Program-made: the position numbers and the translations under genes | Notes under the pieces: model-generated | Told to the model about the DNA's origin: nothing | Databases searched by the model: none | The model's input: only the letters and a program-made list of their open reading frames with translations | In this document: positions 55,929 to 63,899 of the stretch, one piece after another | Layout: every line of letters begins with the position of its first letter | Numbering within the stretch: the stretch's first letter is position 1 | From: Proteiniphilum saccharofermentans | GTDB lineage: Bacteria; Bacteroidota; Bacteroidia; Bacteroidales; Dysgonomonadaceae | Assembly (NCBI RefSeq): GCF_900095135.1 | Contig: NZ_LT605205.1 | Span: forward strand, 1,612,001-1,676,000 | Direction of reading: 5' to 3' | Length of the DNA stretch: 64,000 bases

Positions 55929-56023
55929 TCTTATTTTATTAGCGAATAATTTTTAAAAATACAACAATTGGTTGGAATAAGAAGGGATATACCGATTAAA
56001 TTATGATAAATGACCGTTAATAA

Positions 56024-56051
56024 AAAAAGCCGTTAAAAAAACGGCCTTTTT
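56024..56051 (-). terminator. Rho-independent terminator after the phenol-lyase-like gene
   Basis: Stem GCCGTT/AACGGC with a 5-nt A loop and flanking A and T runs, 11 nt beyond the stop at 56062. It could act in both directions. Confidence 0.8.
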
Positions 56052-56061
56052 ACTCGGTTTC

Positions 56062-57510
56062 CTATAGACTCTCCCCAAAGTCCTCCTTGAACTTGGCGAT
56101 CAGTTTTTGTGGCCAATCGCTTACCGGTTCCAGTCCTCCCATAAAGAAGCGGAGCACCGGCGGTTCGTATACAAAGCGGAGGCCGCCGATCAACGCCCGG
56201 TTTTCGTACAACCAGGTCATCCGGTCCTCTACATATTTGATCTGTGATAAGGTGAATACCCGGCGGGGAACTGCCAGACGCACCAGTTCCATATCAGCAT
56301 AGGTTTCATTGCCATATTCATCGCGTTGGTTGGAGATGGAACCTCTTTCCATTCCACGGATCCCCGAAATAAGGAACAGCGCTGCGGCCAATGCACCTGC
56401 AGGATATTCTTTTTGCGGGATATGCTCACATACCTGCATCGCATCTACGTGGACACCCAACACGCCGGCAGGCTTTACCACCGGCACACCGTGTGCATCG
56501 AGTGCATTCACCAGGTAAGCAATAAAGTCGGGACTTTGACTGATCATCGTTTCGTCGAGTGTTTCATATAGACCTACTGCCATTGCTTCAATTTCACGAA
56601 CAGAGATACCTCCATAGGTCAGAAATCCTTCGAACAGAGGTACCAGTGCTTCCAGTTCTTTGTAAATGTCGGCATTGTCGGTGCAGATACCACCTCCGCG
56701 GGAAGAGCTAAGTTTCCGCGCTGAAAAATAGACAATATCTGCCAGCCCGGTCATGATCTTCATCACTTCACCCATTGTGCTATCTTTGAACTCCTCTTCC
56801 CGTTGAATCACTAAATAGGCATTCTCACCCAAAAGGCTCGCATCGAGTACAATCCGGATATTATATTTGTCGGCAATAGCACGTACATCTCTTAGATTCT
56901 GTACCGAGAAGGGCTGTCCACCGATAAGGTTGGTAGAGGCTTCCATACGGATAAACGGGATATTCTTGGCTCCATGCACCTTAATAACCTCTTCCAGTTT
57001 TTCAATATTCATATTTCCCTTGAAAGGGTGTGAGGAATTAATCACATAGGCTTCGTCATACAACAATTCCGCGATCTTGCCTCCGTATTGGGTGATGTGT
57101 GCCATGGCGGTGGTAAAGTGGTAGTTCATCGGTACCAGATTGCCTTTCCGTACATAGGCGTTCGACAGGATATTTTCCGCGGCACGACCCTGATGTACCG
57201 GGAGATAATATTTCTTGCCAAGAACATCTTCCACCGCTTTCTGCAGCCGGAAGAAACTCTGTGACCCGGCATAGGCGTCATCGGCCTGCATCATGGCGGC
57301 CAACTGGTTGTCACTCATTGCATTGGTGCCGCTGTCGGTGAGCATGTCGAGGAATACATCTTTGGTATTGAGCCTAAAAGTATTGAATCCACCTTCCTGT
57401 AACGCTTCTAATCTTCTCTCAATAGGTACTAAATGTAATTTTTGTACTATACGTACCTTGTGTAACTCCAACGGAATATTCTCCCCGTTGTAAAATTTAA
57501 TTTCATTCAT
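56062..57510 (-). CDS. Tyrosine phenol-lyase-like PLP enzyme (beta-eliminating lyase)
   Basis: A 482-residue PLP-dependent enzyme of the tryptophanase/tyrosine phenol-lyase family. It carries LLTDSGTNAMSDNQ, YAGSQSFFRL, VHQGRAAEN, a PLP-binding Asp near 223 (IVLDAS) and a likely Schiff-base Lys at 266. The stretch IRGMERGSIS (about 384-393) matches the tyrosine phenol-lyase pattern with its substrate Arg, while tryptophanases read differently. The lysine loop is unusual: YFSARKLSSSRGGG replaces the family's M-S-x-K-K-D-x-x-V-N-I-G-G. So tyrosine cleavage to phenol, pyruvate and ammonia is plausible but another amino-acid substrate is possible. A TAnnTTTG box and an IS30 element lie upstream. 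Confidence 0.82.
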   Translation of the reverse strand: MNEIKFYNGENIPLELHKVRIVQKLHLVPIERRLEALQEGGFNTFRLNTKDVFLDMLTDSGTNAMSDNQLAAMMQADDAYAGSQSFFRLQKAVEDVLGKKYYLPVHQGRAAENILSNAYVRKGNLVPMNYHFTTAMAHITQYGGKIAELLYDEAYVINSSHPFKGNMNIEKLEEVIKVHGAKNIPFIRMEASTNLIGGQPFSVQNLRDVRAIADKYNIRIVLDASLLGENAYLVIQREEEFKDSTMGEVMKIMTGLADIVYFSARKLSSSRGGGICTDNADIYKELEALVPLFEGFLTYGGISVREIEAMAVGLYETLDETMISQSPDFIAYLVNALDAHGVPVVKPAGVLGVHVDAMQVCEHIPQKEYPAGALAAALFLISGIRGMERGSISNQRDEYGNETYADMELVRLAVPRRVFTLSQIKYVEDRMTWLYENRALIGGLRFVYEPPVLRFFMGGLEPVSDWPQKLIAKFKEDFGESL

Positions 57511-57609
57511 GGGTTCAGTGTATTTGTCTTATAGTTAGTAAATAGTTGATAATTCTTGAAGATTGTCGTTAATACCAGGTTTTTCCTGATAAATTTAAAT
57601 TTGAAGCTG

Positions 57610-57617
57610 CAAATATA
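57610..57617 (-). promoter_or_regulatory. -7 box TATATTTG for the phenol-lyase-like gene
   Basis: Minus-strand TATATTTG matches TAnnTTTG, with a TTGG about 23 nt upstream as a possible -33 element. The IS30 element begins some 50 nt upstream of the -7 box, so this promoter seems intact. Confidence 0.55.
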
Positions 57618-57666
57618 GTGAAAGCCGGGAGAAAAACCAATAATAAGCCATATCTTTGCCGAAAGC

Positions 57667-58710
57667 AGAGTCAAGCAGCAAGTGCAATTTACATTAATTG
57701 TTTGTAAAACTCAACTTTTGGTGTGCTGAAGCTTAATTTTTCTCTTGGTCGATTGTTCAATTTATGCTGTATTTGCTTTAATCTCCCCGGGGGATAGTCC
57801 TTGAATGATGCCCCCTTGGGGATGTATTGCCGGATGAGTTTATTAGCATTTTCAATCGCTCCTTTTTGCCACGATGAATAGGGGTCTGTAAAATATACGG
57901 GGACTCCCAGTCTTTTAGTTATCATTTCATGGGCGGCGAACTCCGTGCCGTTATCCGTGGTGATGGTCTTTATTATATCCTTGTAGGGTAGCAGCATGTT
58001 AGCAAGCACTTTTGCCACCTCCTTGGAGTCCTTGCCCCGGGGCAGTCCCCTGGTCATTACAAGGTTCGTTTTCCTTTCCGTTACCGTCAAGATCACCTCC
58101 GATTGATTGGCTCCTATTATCGTGTCCATTTCAAAGTCACCGAACCGGCTCCCGTCGGCCTCCACGGGCCTTTCCCGGATGCTTCTCCGGTTGGGGATGC
58201 CCTTGACTGACCCCACCGGCCTCTTGCGGTGCTTGAGCTTGTGGCGGCAATGCGTGTAAAGGTCACCCCCGGCTATTTTGTCCTCCCGGATCCACTTGTA
58301 AATGGTCTCGTGGGAAACCCGGATTTGCTTGTATTTCTCCAAATATCCGCTGATCTGCTTGGGAGACCATTCATCACGGACAAGCCGGAACACCTTCTGT
58401 TTAATCCACTCCGGGGTGTCCCTGTTCCCGGGCAAACGCTCCTTTCTCTCTTGTGCCATCTCGTGAGCCAAGCGCCAGGAGTAACCTCCATGTTTCTTCT
58501 TGTTACGACCCAGTTCCCTGGACACCGTTGAAGGACTGACCCCTATGGACTCTGCGATGGTTCGCTGGCTGTCACCATTTTTTATACCTAAATAAATCGC
58601 GTACCTTTGTTCTGAAGTTAACTGTTTGTATTTTTTTCTCATAAGCAACATAATAGTTAATTTTAGGGAGACTTCGGTCTCCTTTTTCTTTTATGTTGCC
58701 GCTTGACTCT
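57667..58710 (-). mobile_element. IS30-family insertion sequence (about 1044 bp)
   Basis: The transposase gene is framed by 15-bp ends AGAGTCAAGC-x-GCAA (57667-57681) and its inverse (58696-58710), 14 of 15 matching. No target duplication was seen. A second possible right end, with AAGTGCAA inverted near 58808-58815, exists, so the right boundary is uncertain. Between 58711 and 58832 lie a GC-rich hairpin (GGGGGC-TTCGC-GCCCCC) and another long inverted repeat around TTTTGAA/TTCAAAA, which may belong to the element or to the leader of the next gene. Confidence 0.75.
57689..58651 (-). CDS. IS30-family transposase
   Basis: A 320-residue transposase with an N-terminal IS30-type HTH (YKQLTSEQRYAIYLGIKNG and IAESIGVSPSTVSRELGRN), a second HTH (WSPKQISGYLEKY...VSHETIYKWI) and a DDE core: first Asp in FGDFEMDTIIGA, second Asp in TTDNGTEFAAHE, and Glu in KGAIENANKLIRQYIPKG. 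The typical end N-N-R-P-R-E-K-L is present. All catalytic residues are intact and the frame is unbroken, so it is probably active. The stop lies 8 nt inside the left terminal repeat region. Confidence 0.95.
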   Translation of the reverse strand: MLLMRKKYKQLTSEQRYAIYLGIKNGDSQRTIAESIGVSPSTVSRELGRNKKKHGGYSWRLAHEMAQERKERLPGNRDTPEWIKQKVFRLVRDEWSPKQISGYLEKYKQIRVSHETIYKWIREDKIAGGDLYTHCRHKLKHRKRPVGSVKGIPNRRSIRERPVEADGSRFGDFEMDTIIGANQSEVILTVTERKTNLVMTRGLPRGKDSKEVAKVLANMLLPYKDIIKTITTDNGTEFAAHEMITKRLGVPVYFTDPYSSWQKGAIENANKLIRQYIPKGASFKDYPPGRLKQIQHKLNNRPREKLSFSTPKVEFYKQLM

Positions 58711-58715
58711 CCTCG

Positions 58716-58815
58716 GGGGCTTCGCGCCCCCGGCCGTTAGGCAAACCCCCGCGGTGTTTTTCATGATTGTTTTGAAGAAATCATTTCAAAAAACAACACC
58801 CGGGTGTTGCACTTC
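58716..58815. repeat. Hairpin-rich stretch between the IS30 element and the YgjP-type gene
   Basis: Contains GGGGGC/GCCCCC around TTCGC and a longer imperfect inverted repeat from CGGTGTTTTT to AACAACACCCG, with an inner TTTTGAA/TTCAAAA stem. Its GC-rich start differs sharply from nearby DNA. It is either part of the IS right end or an attenuator-like leader. Confidence 0.5.
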
Positions 58816-58832
58816 TAAGTTGAACTTAGGGA

Positions 58833-59546
58833 ATGTACGAATATTATGACAATGAATTAGGGTCTATTCTGATTAAACCCAATGTGAGAGCAAAAAAACT
58901 CATTGCCCGAAGAAAGGGGGGTGAAATATATCTGACTGTCCCATACGGATTTGATTTCAAGAGACTTCCTCAGATATTGGATGAGATGCGTCCACGACTG
59001 ATTAAAGTTGCGGTTAACGCAAAACCGCTGATTACTGAGGAATCCGTTATCGATACTTTTACGTTTCAAGCCAGAATATCGAGAACCGATAAAATGAAAA
59101 ATGTTCAGATGAGATTGAGGGATGGAGAGTTGATAGTTTTTATTCCTGATGGTTTGGATATGATGGACAGGCAGTTGCAGGATAGGATCAAGGATATGAT
59201 CAGGTGCGTCCTACGGCATGAGGCAAAACGTGTTCTGCCACAAAAGGTTGCCTTTTGGGCAAAAGAGTTCAATTTACAGTTTAGTCAGGTAAAGATCAAT
59301 AAAAGTACAACCCGGTGGGGTAGTTGTTCCCTCCAAAAAAATGTCAACCTCTCGCTCTATCTGATGTTGTTACCTGAAAGGCTGATCGATTACGTTGTGC
59401 TTCACGAACTGGCGCATACTGTCGAGATGAATCATGGTGAGAAATTCTGGGAATTGTTGAGCAAGTTATGTGGGGAGGATGCCAGAACGGTCAGCCGTTC
59501 TGTTCGGAAATTCAATTCTCCGGCTTACAATTTGATAAAACCGTAA
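58833..59546 (+). CDS. YgjP/DUF45-type zinc metallopeptidase
   Basis: A 237-residue cytosolic protein with an N-terminal beta domain and a C-terminal YgjP/M48-like peptidase domain. The zinc motif HELAH (about 191-195) has the third ligand in NHGEKFW (H201), and the signature KSTTRWGSCS precedes it (about 157-166). Related proteins are DUF45 or WSS1/SprT-like proteases; substrates are largely unknown, some act on DNA-protein crosslinks. The IS30 element stands just upstream, so the native promoter may have been moved away or replaced. ROK kinase follows after 167 nt. Confidence 0.88.
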   Translation: MYEYYDNELGSILIKPNVRAKKLIARRKGGEIYLTVPYGFDFKRLPQILDEMRPRLIKVAVNAKPLITEESVIDTFTFQARISRTDKMKNVQMRLRDGELIVFIPDGLDMMDRQLQDRIKDMIRCVLRHEAKRVLPQKVAFWAKEFNLQFSQVKINKSTTRWGSCSLQKNVNLSLYLMLLPERLIDYVVLHELAHTVEMNHGEKFWELLSKLCGEDARTVSRSVRKFNSPAYNLIKP

Positions 59547-59652
59547 TCGGGATAAGTGTGATACTGTTTGGTTTATAAAATATCTTTTCGGATAAAGCAT
59601 GGCAAAAATGAAATAATTCTGTGAGTATGGATCCATTTTAACAAAAAACCTC

Positions 59653-59660
59653 TATATTTG
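59653..59660 (+). promoter_or_regulatory. -7 box TATATTTG for the ROK kinase gene
   Basis: TATATTTG matches TAnnTTTG, about 53 nt upstream of the ATG at 59714. Confidence 0.55.
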
Positions 59661-59713
59661 TGCAGATAAAATTCTAATAATCATCATTGACTAACTTTTA
59701 ATAAAACAAATCT

Positions 59714-60679
59714 ATGGATAAACCCTATGTGATAGGTATTGATGTAGGCGGTACCAATACCGTTGTCGGCATCGTGGACAAAAGAGGACAGATTTTAAAG
59801 AGCGACAGTATCAAGACCGGGAAACATTCCCAAGTGGAAGATTATCTGGATGAGCTTTCCGATTTGATTGATGATCTTATTGCCGGGACAACCACTAAGG
59901 ATCAGATCAAAGGTATTGGCGCAGGTACACCCAATGGTAACTATTTTACCGGAAGCATTGAGTTTGCACCCAATCTCCCCTGGAAAGGAGTGATTCCTTT
60001 TGCTCAATTATTGGAAGACCGGGTTGGCATCCCTGTAGCACTTACTAACGATGCTAATGCAGCGGCTATCGGTGAGATGACTTATGGAGCTGCCCGCGGG
60101 ATGAAAGATTTTATTGTGATCACGCTGGGTACAGGTGTGGGAAGCGGTATTGTAGTGAACGGGCAATTGGTGTATGGTCATGATGGTTTTGCCGGTGAAC
60201 TCGGGCACGTGATCATGCGTCGGCACAACGGCAGGCTTTGCGGTTGCGGAAGAACCGGATGTCTCGAAGCATACTCTTCGGCAACCGGTTTGGCACGTAC
60301 TGCCCGTGAATATCTGGAGTTGAAACCCGACATACAGACACGTCTTCGTAATATCCCCGCCGATGACATCACCTCCAAAGATGTGTTTGATGCAGCGATG
60401 GCTGGAGATGAAATGGCAAAAGATATATTCAAGTTTACCGGAGAGATGCTGGGTGAAGCATTTGCAGACTTCGTGGCTTTTTCCAGCCCTGAAGCGATTA
60501 TCCTTTTTGGAGGCCTTTCCAAGGCTGGTAATCTCATCATGGATCCTATTCGTGAAAGTATGGAGAGAAACATGTTACCTATCTTCCGGAATAAAGTGAA
60601 ACTGATGTTCTCCGACCTGAAAGAGAGCGATGCCGCCGTATTGGGCGCCAGTGCGCTGGGTTGGGAAGTGAGAAACTGA
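59714..60679 (+). CDS. ROK family sugar kinase (glucokinase-like)
   Basis: The 321-residue kinase has the N-terminal ATP phosphate loop IGIDVGGTNTVVG, the sugar-binding region NDANAAAIGE, ITLGTGVGSGIVVNGQ, the H-x4 motif GELGHVIM and the ROK zinc motif CGCGRTGCLE near residue 180. Such enzymes phosphorylate glucose or related hexoses and amino sugars in the cytosol. No N-terminal helix-turn-helix exists, so it is an enzyme and not a ROK repressor. The hexose cannot be fixed by eye. It has its own -7 box and a terminator after it. Confidence 0.92.
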   Translation: MDKPYVIGIDVGGTNTVVGIVDKRGQILKSDSIKTGKHSQVEDYLDELSDLIDDLIAGTTTKDQIKGIGAGTPNGNYFTGSIEFAPNLPWKGVIPFAQLLEDRVGIPVALTNDANAAAIGEMTYGAARGMKDFIVITLGTGVGSGIVVNGQLVYGHDGFAGELGHVIMRRHNGRLCGCGRTGCLEAYSSATGLARTAREYLELKPDIQTRLRNIPADDITSKDVFDAAMAGDEMAKDIFKFTGEMLGEAFADFVAFSSPEAIILFGGLSKAGNLIMDPIRESMERNMLPIFRNKVKLMFSDLKESDAAVLGASALGWEVRN

Positions 60680-60705
60680 TTTTGATCATTTATTGCTGAA
60701 TATAC

Positions 60706-60738
60706 AAGGGGAGCTGCAAATGAGCGGCACCCCTTTTT
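60706..60738 (+). terminator. Rho-independent terminator after the ROK kinase
   Basis: Stem AAGGGG-A-GCTGC paired with GCGGC-A-CCCCTT around a 6-nt loop, followed by a T tract. Confidence 0.85.
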
Positions 60739-60890
60739 CTGTTTTTGCTTTTTTGTTTCGGACAAAACAAAATCGCCATTTTAAACAACACTTCCTGAAA
60801 TATATCTTCACTTCACAATCTTTATATACAATCTTGTAAAACAACTATAAACTTATACAATACGGAAAAAAGAAAATCAGAAGTAAAGGA

Positions 60891-61298
60891 TTAAACAAAC
60901 GGATTAATGATACGCAACGAATTATTGACTAACAGCTCATGCTGCATATCTTCGGAATACAGGATCTGGCACCCTGCTTCCAATGCAGCAGCTACGATTA
61001 AGGAATCATAAAAAGAAAACTGATAACGAAAATGTAAGGCGATGGCTTTTATTTGCAATACCTCAGAAATAGTAACAACCCTACAACACGACATTAAAAA
61101 GAGGATGTGATCGGTTATTCTCTGCTGTGGAAGACAGAATTTTTTAATGCAGATATTAATAGTTTCATTGATAACCTGCGAACTAATAATAGTAACAGGC
61201 AAAGCCAGTAATGTCTCGGCTGTATGTTTGCGGGTAGAATCCTTGCTTAACAGATACAGGCATATATTGCTATCGAGGAATACAGGCTTATCGTTCAT
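60891..61298 (-). CDS. vapC: PIN-domain ribonuclease toxin, VapC-like
   Basis: A 135-residue PIN-domain protein from start MNDKPVFLDSN; a GTG 12 nt upstream would add four residues. The acidic active-site residues are visible: Asp9 in FLDSN, Glu in INETIN, Asp in FYDSLIVAAAL and Asp in YSEDMQ. It is likely the toxin of a type II module that cleaves RNA. Its ATG lies inside the last codons of the antitoxin gene; the two overlap by 11 nt, which implies translational coupling. It ends in an AT-rich gap of about 150 bp. Confidence 0.88.
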   Translation of the reverse strand: MNDKPVFLDSNICLYLLSKDSTRKHTAETLLALPVTIISSQVINETINICIKKFCLPQQRITDHILFLMSCCRVVTISEVLQIKAIALHFRYQFSFYDSLIVAAALEAGCQILYSEDMQHELLVNNSLRIINPFV

Positions 61299-61695
61299 TG
61301 GCTTCTTCACGGTTAAATGTATAGCCGTCCATGTCTACCCGAAAAGCAGCGTAAAACGATTTGATATCTTCGGCATTGGGCTTTCGTTCATTGGCTTCTT
61401 CACGGTTAAAGGTAAAATCCGACAAATCCGTGTCAAAACGACAGAAAGCATCCCTGACTTTCTGCAAACGGATTTGACGTTCATCCTGTTCTTCCTCCGT
61501 TTTCTTCGCCGTAGATCGATAGGTGGGCGAAGGCTCGCTTACTGTTTTCCTCACGAAGTCATCATTATCCGAAAGCAATTGCAAGACCAGTTCTTCCATG
61601 TACCGGATAAGTTCTGCTTTCCGTTCGCCGGACAAGTCATTCCACTTACGGGCTATAGCCTCGTCCACTTCCAATATGATCTGTTCACACGCCAT
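61288..61695 (-). CDS. vapB: Antitoxin of the VapBC-type pair, with duplicated C-terminal motif
   Basis: From start MACEQIILEVDEAIARKW the protein has 135 residues; an upstream in-frame ATG at 61707 would add four. The N-terminal half is helical and likely gives dimerisation and DNA binding, though no clear fold can be named. The C-terminus has two toxin-binding-like motifs ending TFNREEANER, 31 codons apart; the second directly precedes the stop. Antitoxins of this Bacteroidetes type normally carry one such motif. The gene overlaps the PIN toxin by 11 nt and is preceded by a TAnnTTTG box at 61737-61744. It should neutralise the toxin and repress its own promoter (inference). Confidence 0.8.
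   Translation of the reverse strand: MACEQIILEVDEAIARKWNDLSGERKAELIRYMEELVLQLLSDNDDFVRKTVSEPSPTYRSTAKKTEEEQDERQIRLQKVRDAFCRFDTDLSDFTFNREEANERKPNAEDIKSFYAAFRVDMDGYTFNREEANER
61292..61410 (-). repeat. 26-bp direct repeat in the antitoxin gene
   Basis: The same 26 bases occur at 61292-61317 and 61385-61410, 93 nt apart (31 codons). The repeat runs into the toxin ATG region: at the distal copy a single T makes the TAA stop, while the inner copy lacks this T and reads on. Confidence 0.95.
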
Positions 61696-61736
61696 AATAA
61701 TTAACAATTTATAATGACTAACAGTTCAAAGGTACT

Positions 61737-61744
61737 AAAAATGA
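61737..61744 (-). promoter_or_regulatory. -7 box TACCTTTG for vapBC
   Basis: Minus-strand TACCTTTG fits TAnnTTTG, 41 nt before the antitoxin start at 61695. Confidence 0.6.
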
Positions 61745-62019
61745 TTGAATTAGATGGTCCTCAAATGATAAAATATATGAATGCAAAAAAATCAATCGGA
61801 CATAGGTGCTACATATTCCCCAAAGGATTATAGTGGCTGCCTGTCTTGATTCTTGTGTATTGCCTCTTGGTTCTGGTAACTGTCTGCGATGAAGGCGAAA
61901 CCCTGCGGATGTATGGTCAGTTTTATCTTTCCTGACTATTGATTTTTGTTCACCTAACATTGCGGAGTCAGGATCAGCAGTATGAATTGTAATATTTCTG
62001 TAGTAAAAACTTCATTTTA

Positions 62020-62236
62020 ACTTAACCGGAAAAACACTTTTATGTCCGGTTTTAGGCGTATTTTCGCTGCGTGAAAAAAGATAGACAACATCACAGCATG
62101 ACGAAATATACGACATTCGCTCAAAAAACTCAGATTATTGAATACACACATTTTTCATTCTCTCTATTTGGCGGGTAAAATATTCCATTTTGTCCGTATA
62201 TGGTTCAGCTCCGAATTGTTTCGGGGCTGTTTTTTC
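62020..62236 (+). ncRNA. Candidate structured small RNA upstream of purH
   Basis: The 625-bp gap before purH has no credible gene. This part shows several inverted pairs: AACCGGA/TCCGGTT (62024-62051), an imperfect long arm CGTATTTTCG with CGAAATATACG around CTGCGTG/CACAGC (62056-62115), and a strong terminator at its end. A transcript ending there would be non-coding. No clear promoter was found, and I cannot assign a known RNA class. Confidence 0.35.
62206..62235 (+). terminator. Strong rho-independent terminator, orphan
   Basis: Ten-base-pair stem CAGCTCCGAA/TTCGGGGCTG with a 4-nt loop and six T. No plus-strand gene precedes it for about 1.5 kb, and it lies upstream of the purH promoter. 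Confidence 0.88.
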
Positions 62237-62262
62237 AAATTTATGCAAAACTAACAACCCGA

Positions 62263-62296
62263 TTGACAAAAAAGAGCGATAGATTTTATACCTTTG
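62263..62296 (+). promoter_or_regulatory. purH promoter (-33 TTGAC, -7 TACCTTTG)
   Basis: TTGAC at 62263-62267 and TACCTTTG at 62289-62296 give near-consensus spacing. The ATG of purH is 38 nt downstream, so transcription begins after the orphan terminator. Confidence 0.75.
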
Positions 62297-62333
62297 TACT
62301 CATTTTAAAAATAACGACTTAAACGGACGCAGA

Positions 62334-63857
62334 ATGTCAAAAAAAATTCAAACAGCCCTCATTTCGGTTTATCATAAGGATGGGTTGGAAGAAATACTCC
62401 GGGAATTACATAATTTACGGGTCAAATTTATTTCTACCGGTGGCACGCAGGAATTCATCCAGTCTTTAGGTTATGAGTGCGAGGCGGTGGAAGATGTCAG
62501 CGGCTATCCTTCCATTTTGGGAGGCAGGGTAAAAACACTCCATCCGAAAATCTTCGGAGGCATACTCTATCGGCGCGACAATGAGAGTGACAAGAAACAG
62601 GTGAAATCTTACGATATACCTTCCATCGACCTGGTCATTGTTGACCTGTATCCTTTCAGGGAAACGGTTGCTTCCGGTGGGACGGAGGAGGAAATCATCG
62701 AGAAGATTGATATAGGGGGTATCTCGCTTATACGTGCTGCTGCAAAGAACTATAAGGATGTAATTATAGTGGCGTCGAAAGAGCAGTATGCGCCATTACT
62801 CGATTTGCTGAAAGAGAAAAAGGGACTTTCAGACATAGATGATCGTCGCCGGTTTGCCAAAGAGGCTTTTATGGTCTCTTCAGGATATGATTCAGCGATC
62901 TTTAGTTATTTTGATGGTGATGATAAGTCGTCGCTGCGTATAGCCCAGGACGGCGGGAAACAACTCCGTTACGGTGAAAACCCTCATCAACAGGGATTAT
63001 TTTATGGCAATTTCGACGAAGTGTTTGAGCAGCTTCATGGTAAGGAAATTTCCTATAACAACCTCCTTGATATTGATGCGGCTGTTTCACTGATCTCAGA
63101 TTTCAACGAAACGGCTCTGGCCATTCTCAAACATAATAATGCCTGTGGCATGGCTTGTCGTCCGACAGTGAAAGAGGCATGGGATGCCGCATTGGCTGCT
63201 GATCCGGTATCGGCTTTTGGGGGTATAGTGGTGACCAACAGACGGGTGGACAAAGAAGCAGCCGCAGCCATTAACGAGATCTTCTTCGAGGTGATCATTG
63301 CACCGGAATACGATAAAGAGGCGCTGGATATTTTGTTCCAAAAGAAAAATCGTATAATTTTGGTACTGAAATCGAGTGAGAAAGCTACACAACGTTTGCA
63401 ATACCGTTCGGTGTTGAATGGAACTTTGGTGCAGGACAAGGATGTGAGTGTTGAAACTGCAGCCGGTTTGCAGGTGATGACAACCAAGATCCCAACGACA
63501 AAAGAAATAGAAGACCTGCTGTTTGCCAATATCCTGGTGAAGCATACCAAGTCGAACGCCATTGTGTTAGCAAAAGATAAGCAACTTATAGCCAGTGGTA
63601 CGGGGCAGACTTCGAGAGTAGACGCCCTGAATCAGGCCATAGAGAAAGCAGGTACATTCCATTTCGACCTGCAGGGGGCAGTGATGGCCAGCGACGCTTT
63701 CTTCCCTTTTCCCGATTGTGTGGAGATAGCAGCCAAAGCAGGTATCACAGCCGTTATTCAACCCGGTGGTTCCGTCCGGGACGGGGAGTCGGTGGATTAC
63801 TGCAACCAAAACGGCCTCTCAATGGTGAAAACCGGTATAAGGCACTTCAAACATTAA
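62334..63857 (+). CDS. purH: Bifunctional AICAR transformylase/IMP cyclohydrolase
   Basis: The 507-residue PurH catalyses the last two steps of IMP synthesis. The N-terminal cyclohydrolase (MGS-like fold, about 1-145) has TALISVYHKDGL, FISTGGTQEFI, GGRVKTLHPKIFGG and DLVIVDLYPF. The transformylase part (about 150-507) has LRYGENPHQQGLFY, LKHNNACGMA (with the catalytic Lys-His), AFGGIVVTNR and DAFFPFPDCVEIAAKAG, ending with PGGSVRDGESVDYCNQNGLSM. It uses 10-formyl-THF, which fhs in this window can supply. mreB starts 43 nt later on the same strand, a gene order common in Bacteroidetes. Confidence 0.98.
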   Translation: MSKKIQTALISVYHKDGLEEILRELHNLRVKFISTGGTQEFIQSLGYECEAVEDVSGYPSILGGRVKTLHPKIFGGILYRRDNESDKKQVKSYDIPSIDLVIVDLYPFRETVASGGTEEEIIEKIDIGGISLIRAAAKNYKDVIIVASKEQYAPLLDLLKEKKGLSDIDDRRRFAKEAFMVSSGYDSAIFSYFDGDDKSSLRIAQDGGKQLRYGENPHQQGLFYGNFDEVFEQLHGKEISYNNLLDIDAAVSLISDFNETALAILKHNNACGMACRPTVKEAWDAALAADPVSAFGGIVVTNRRVDKEAAAAINEIFFEVIIAPEYDKEALDILFQKKNRIILVLKSSEKATQRLQYRSVLNGTLVQDKDVSVETAAGLQVMTTKIPTTKEIEDLLFANILVKHTKSNAIVLAKDKQLIASGTGQTSRVDALNQAIEKAGTFHFDLQGAVMASDAFFPFPDCVEIAAKAGITAVIQPGGSVRDGESVDYCNQNGLSMVKTGIRHFKH

Positions 63858-63899
63858 ACACAGAAATAGCAACTATCGAATAGCTTAATATTATACATT

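Noticed and set aside
57655-58720. Target-site duplication of the IS30 element
   Set aside because: Bases flanking the best ends do not match, and the alternative right end gives no match either.
61718-61960. Minus-strand 80-codon frame between vapB and purH
   Set aside because: No start signal, no recognisable domain and atypical composition; possibly decayed DNA, not a supported gene.
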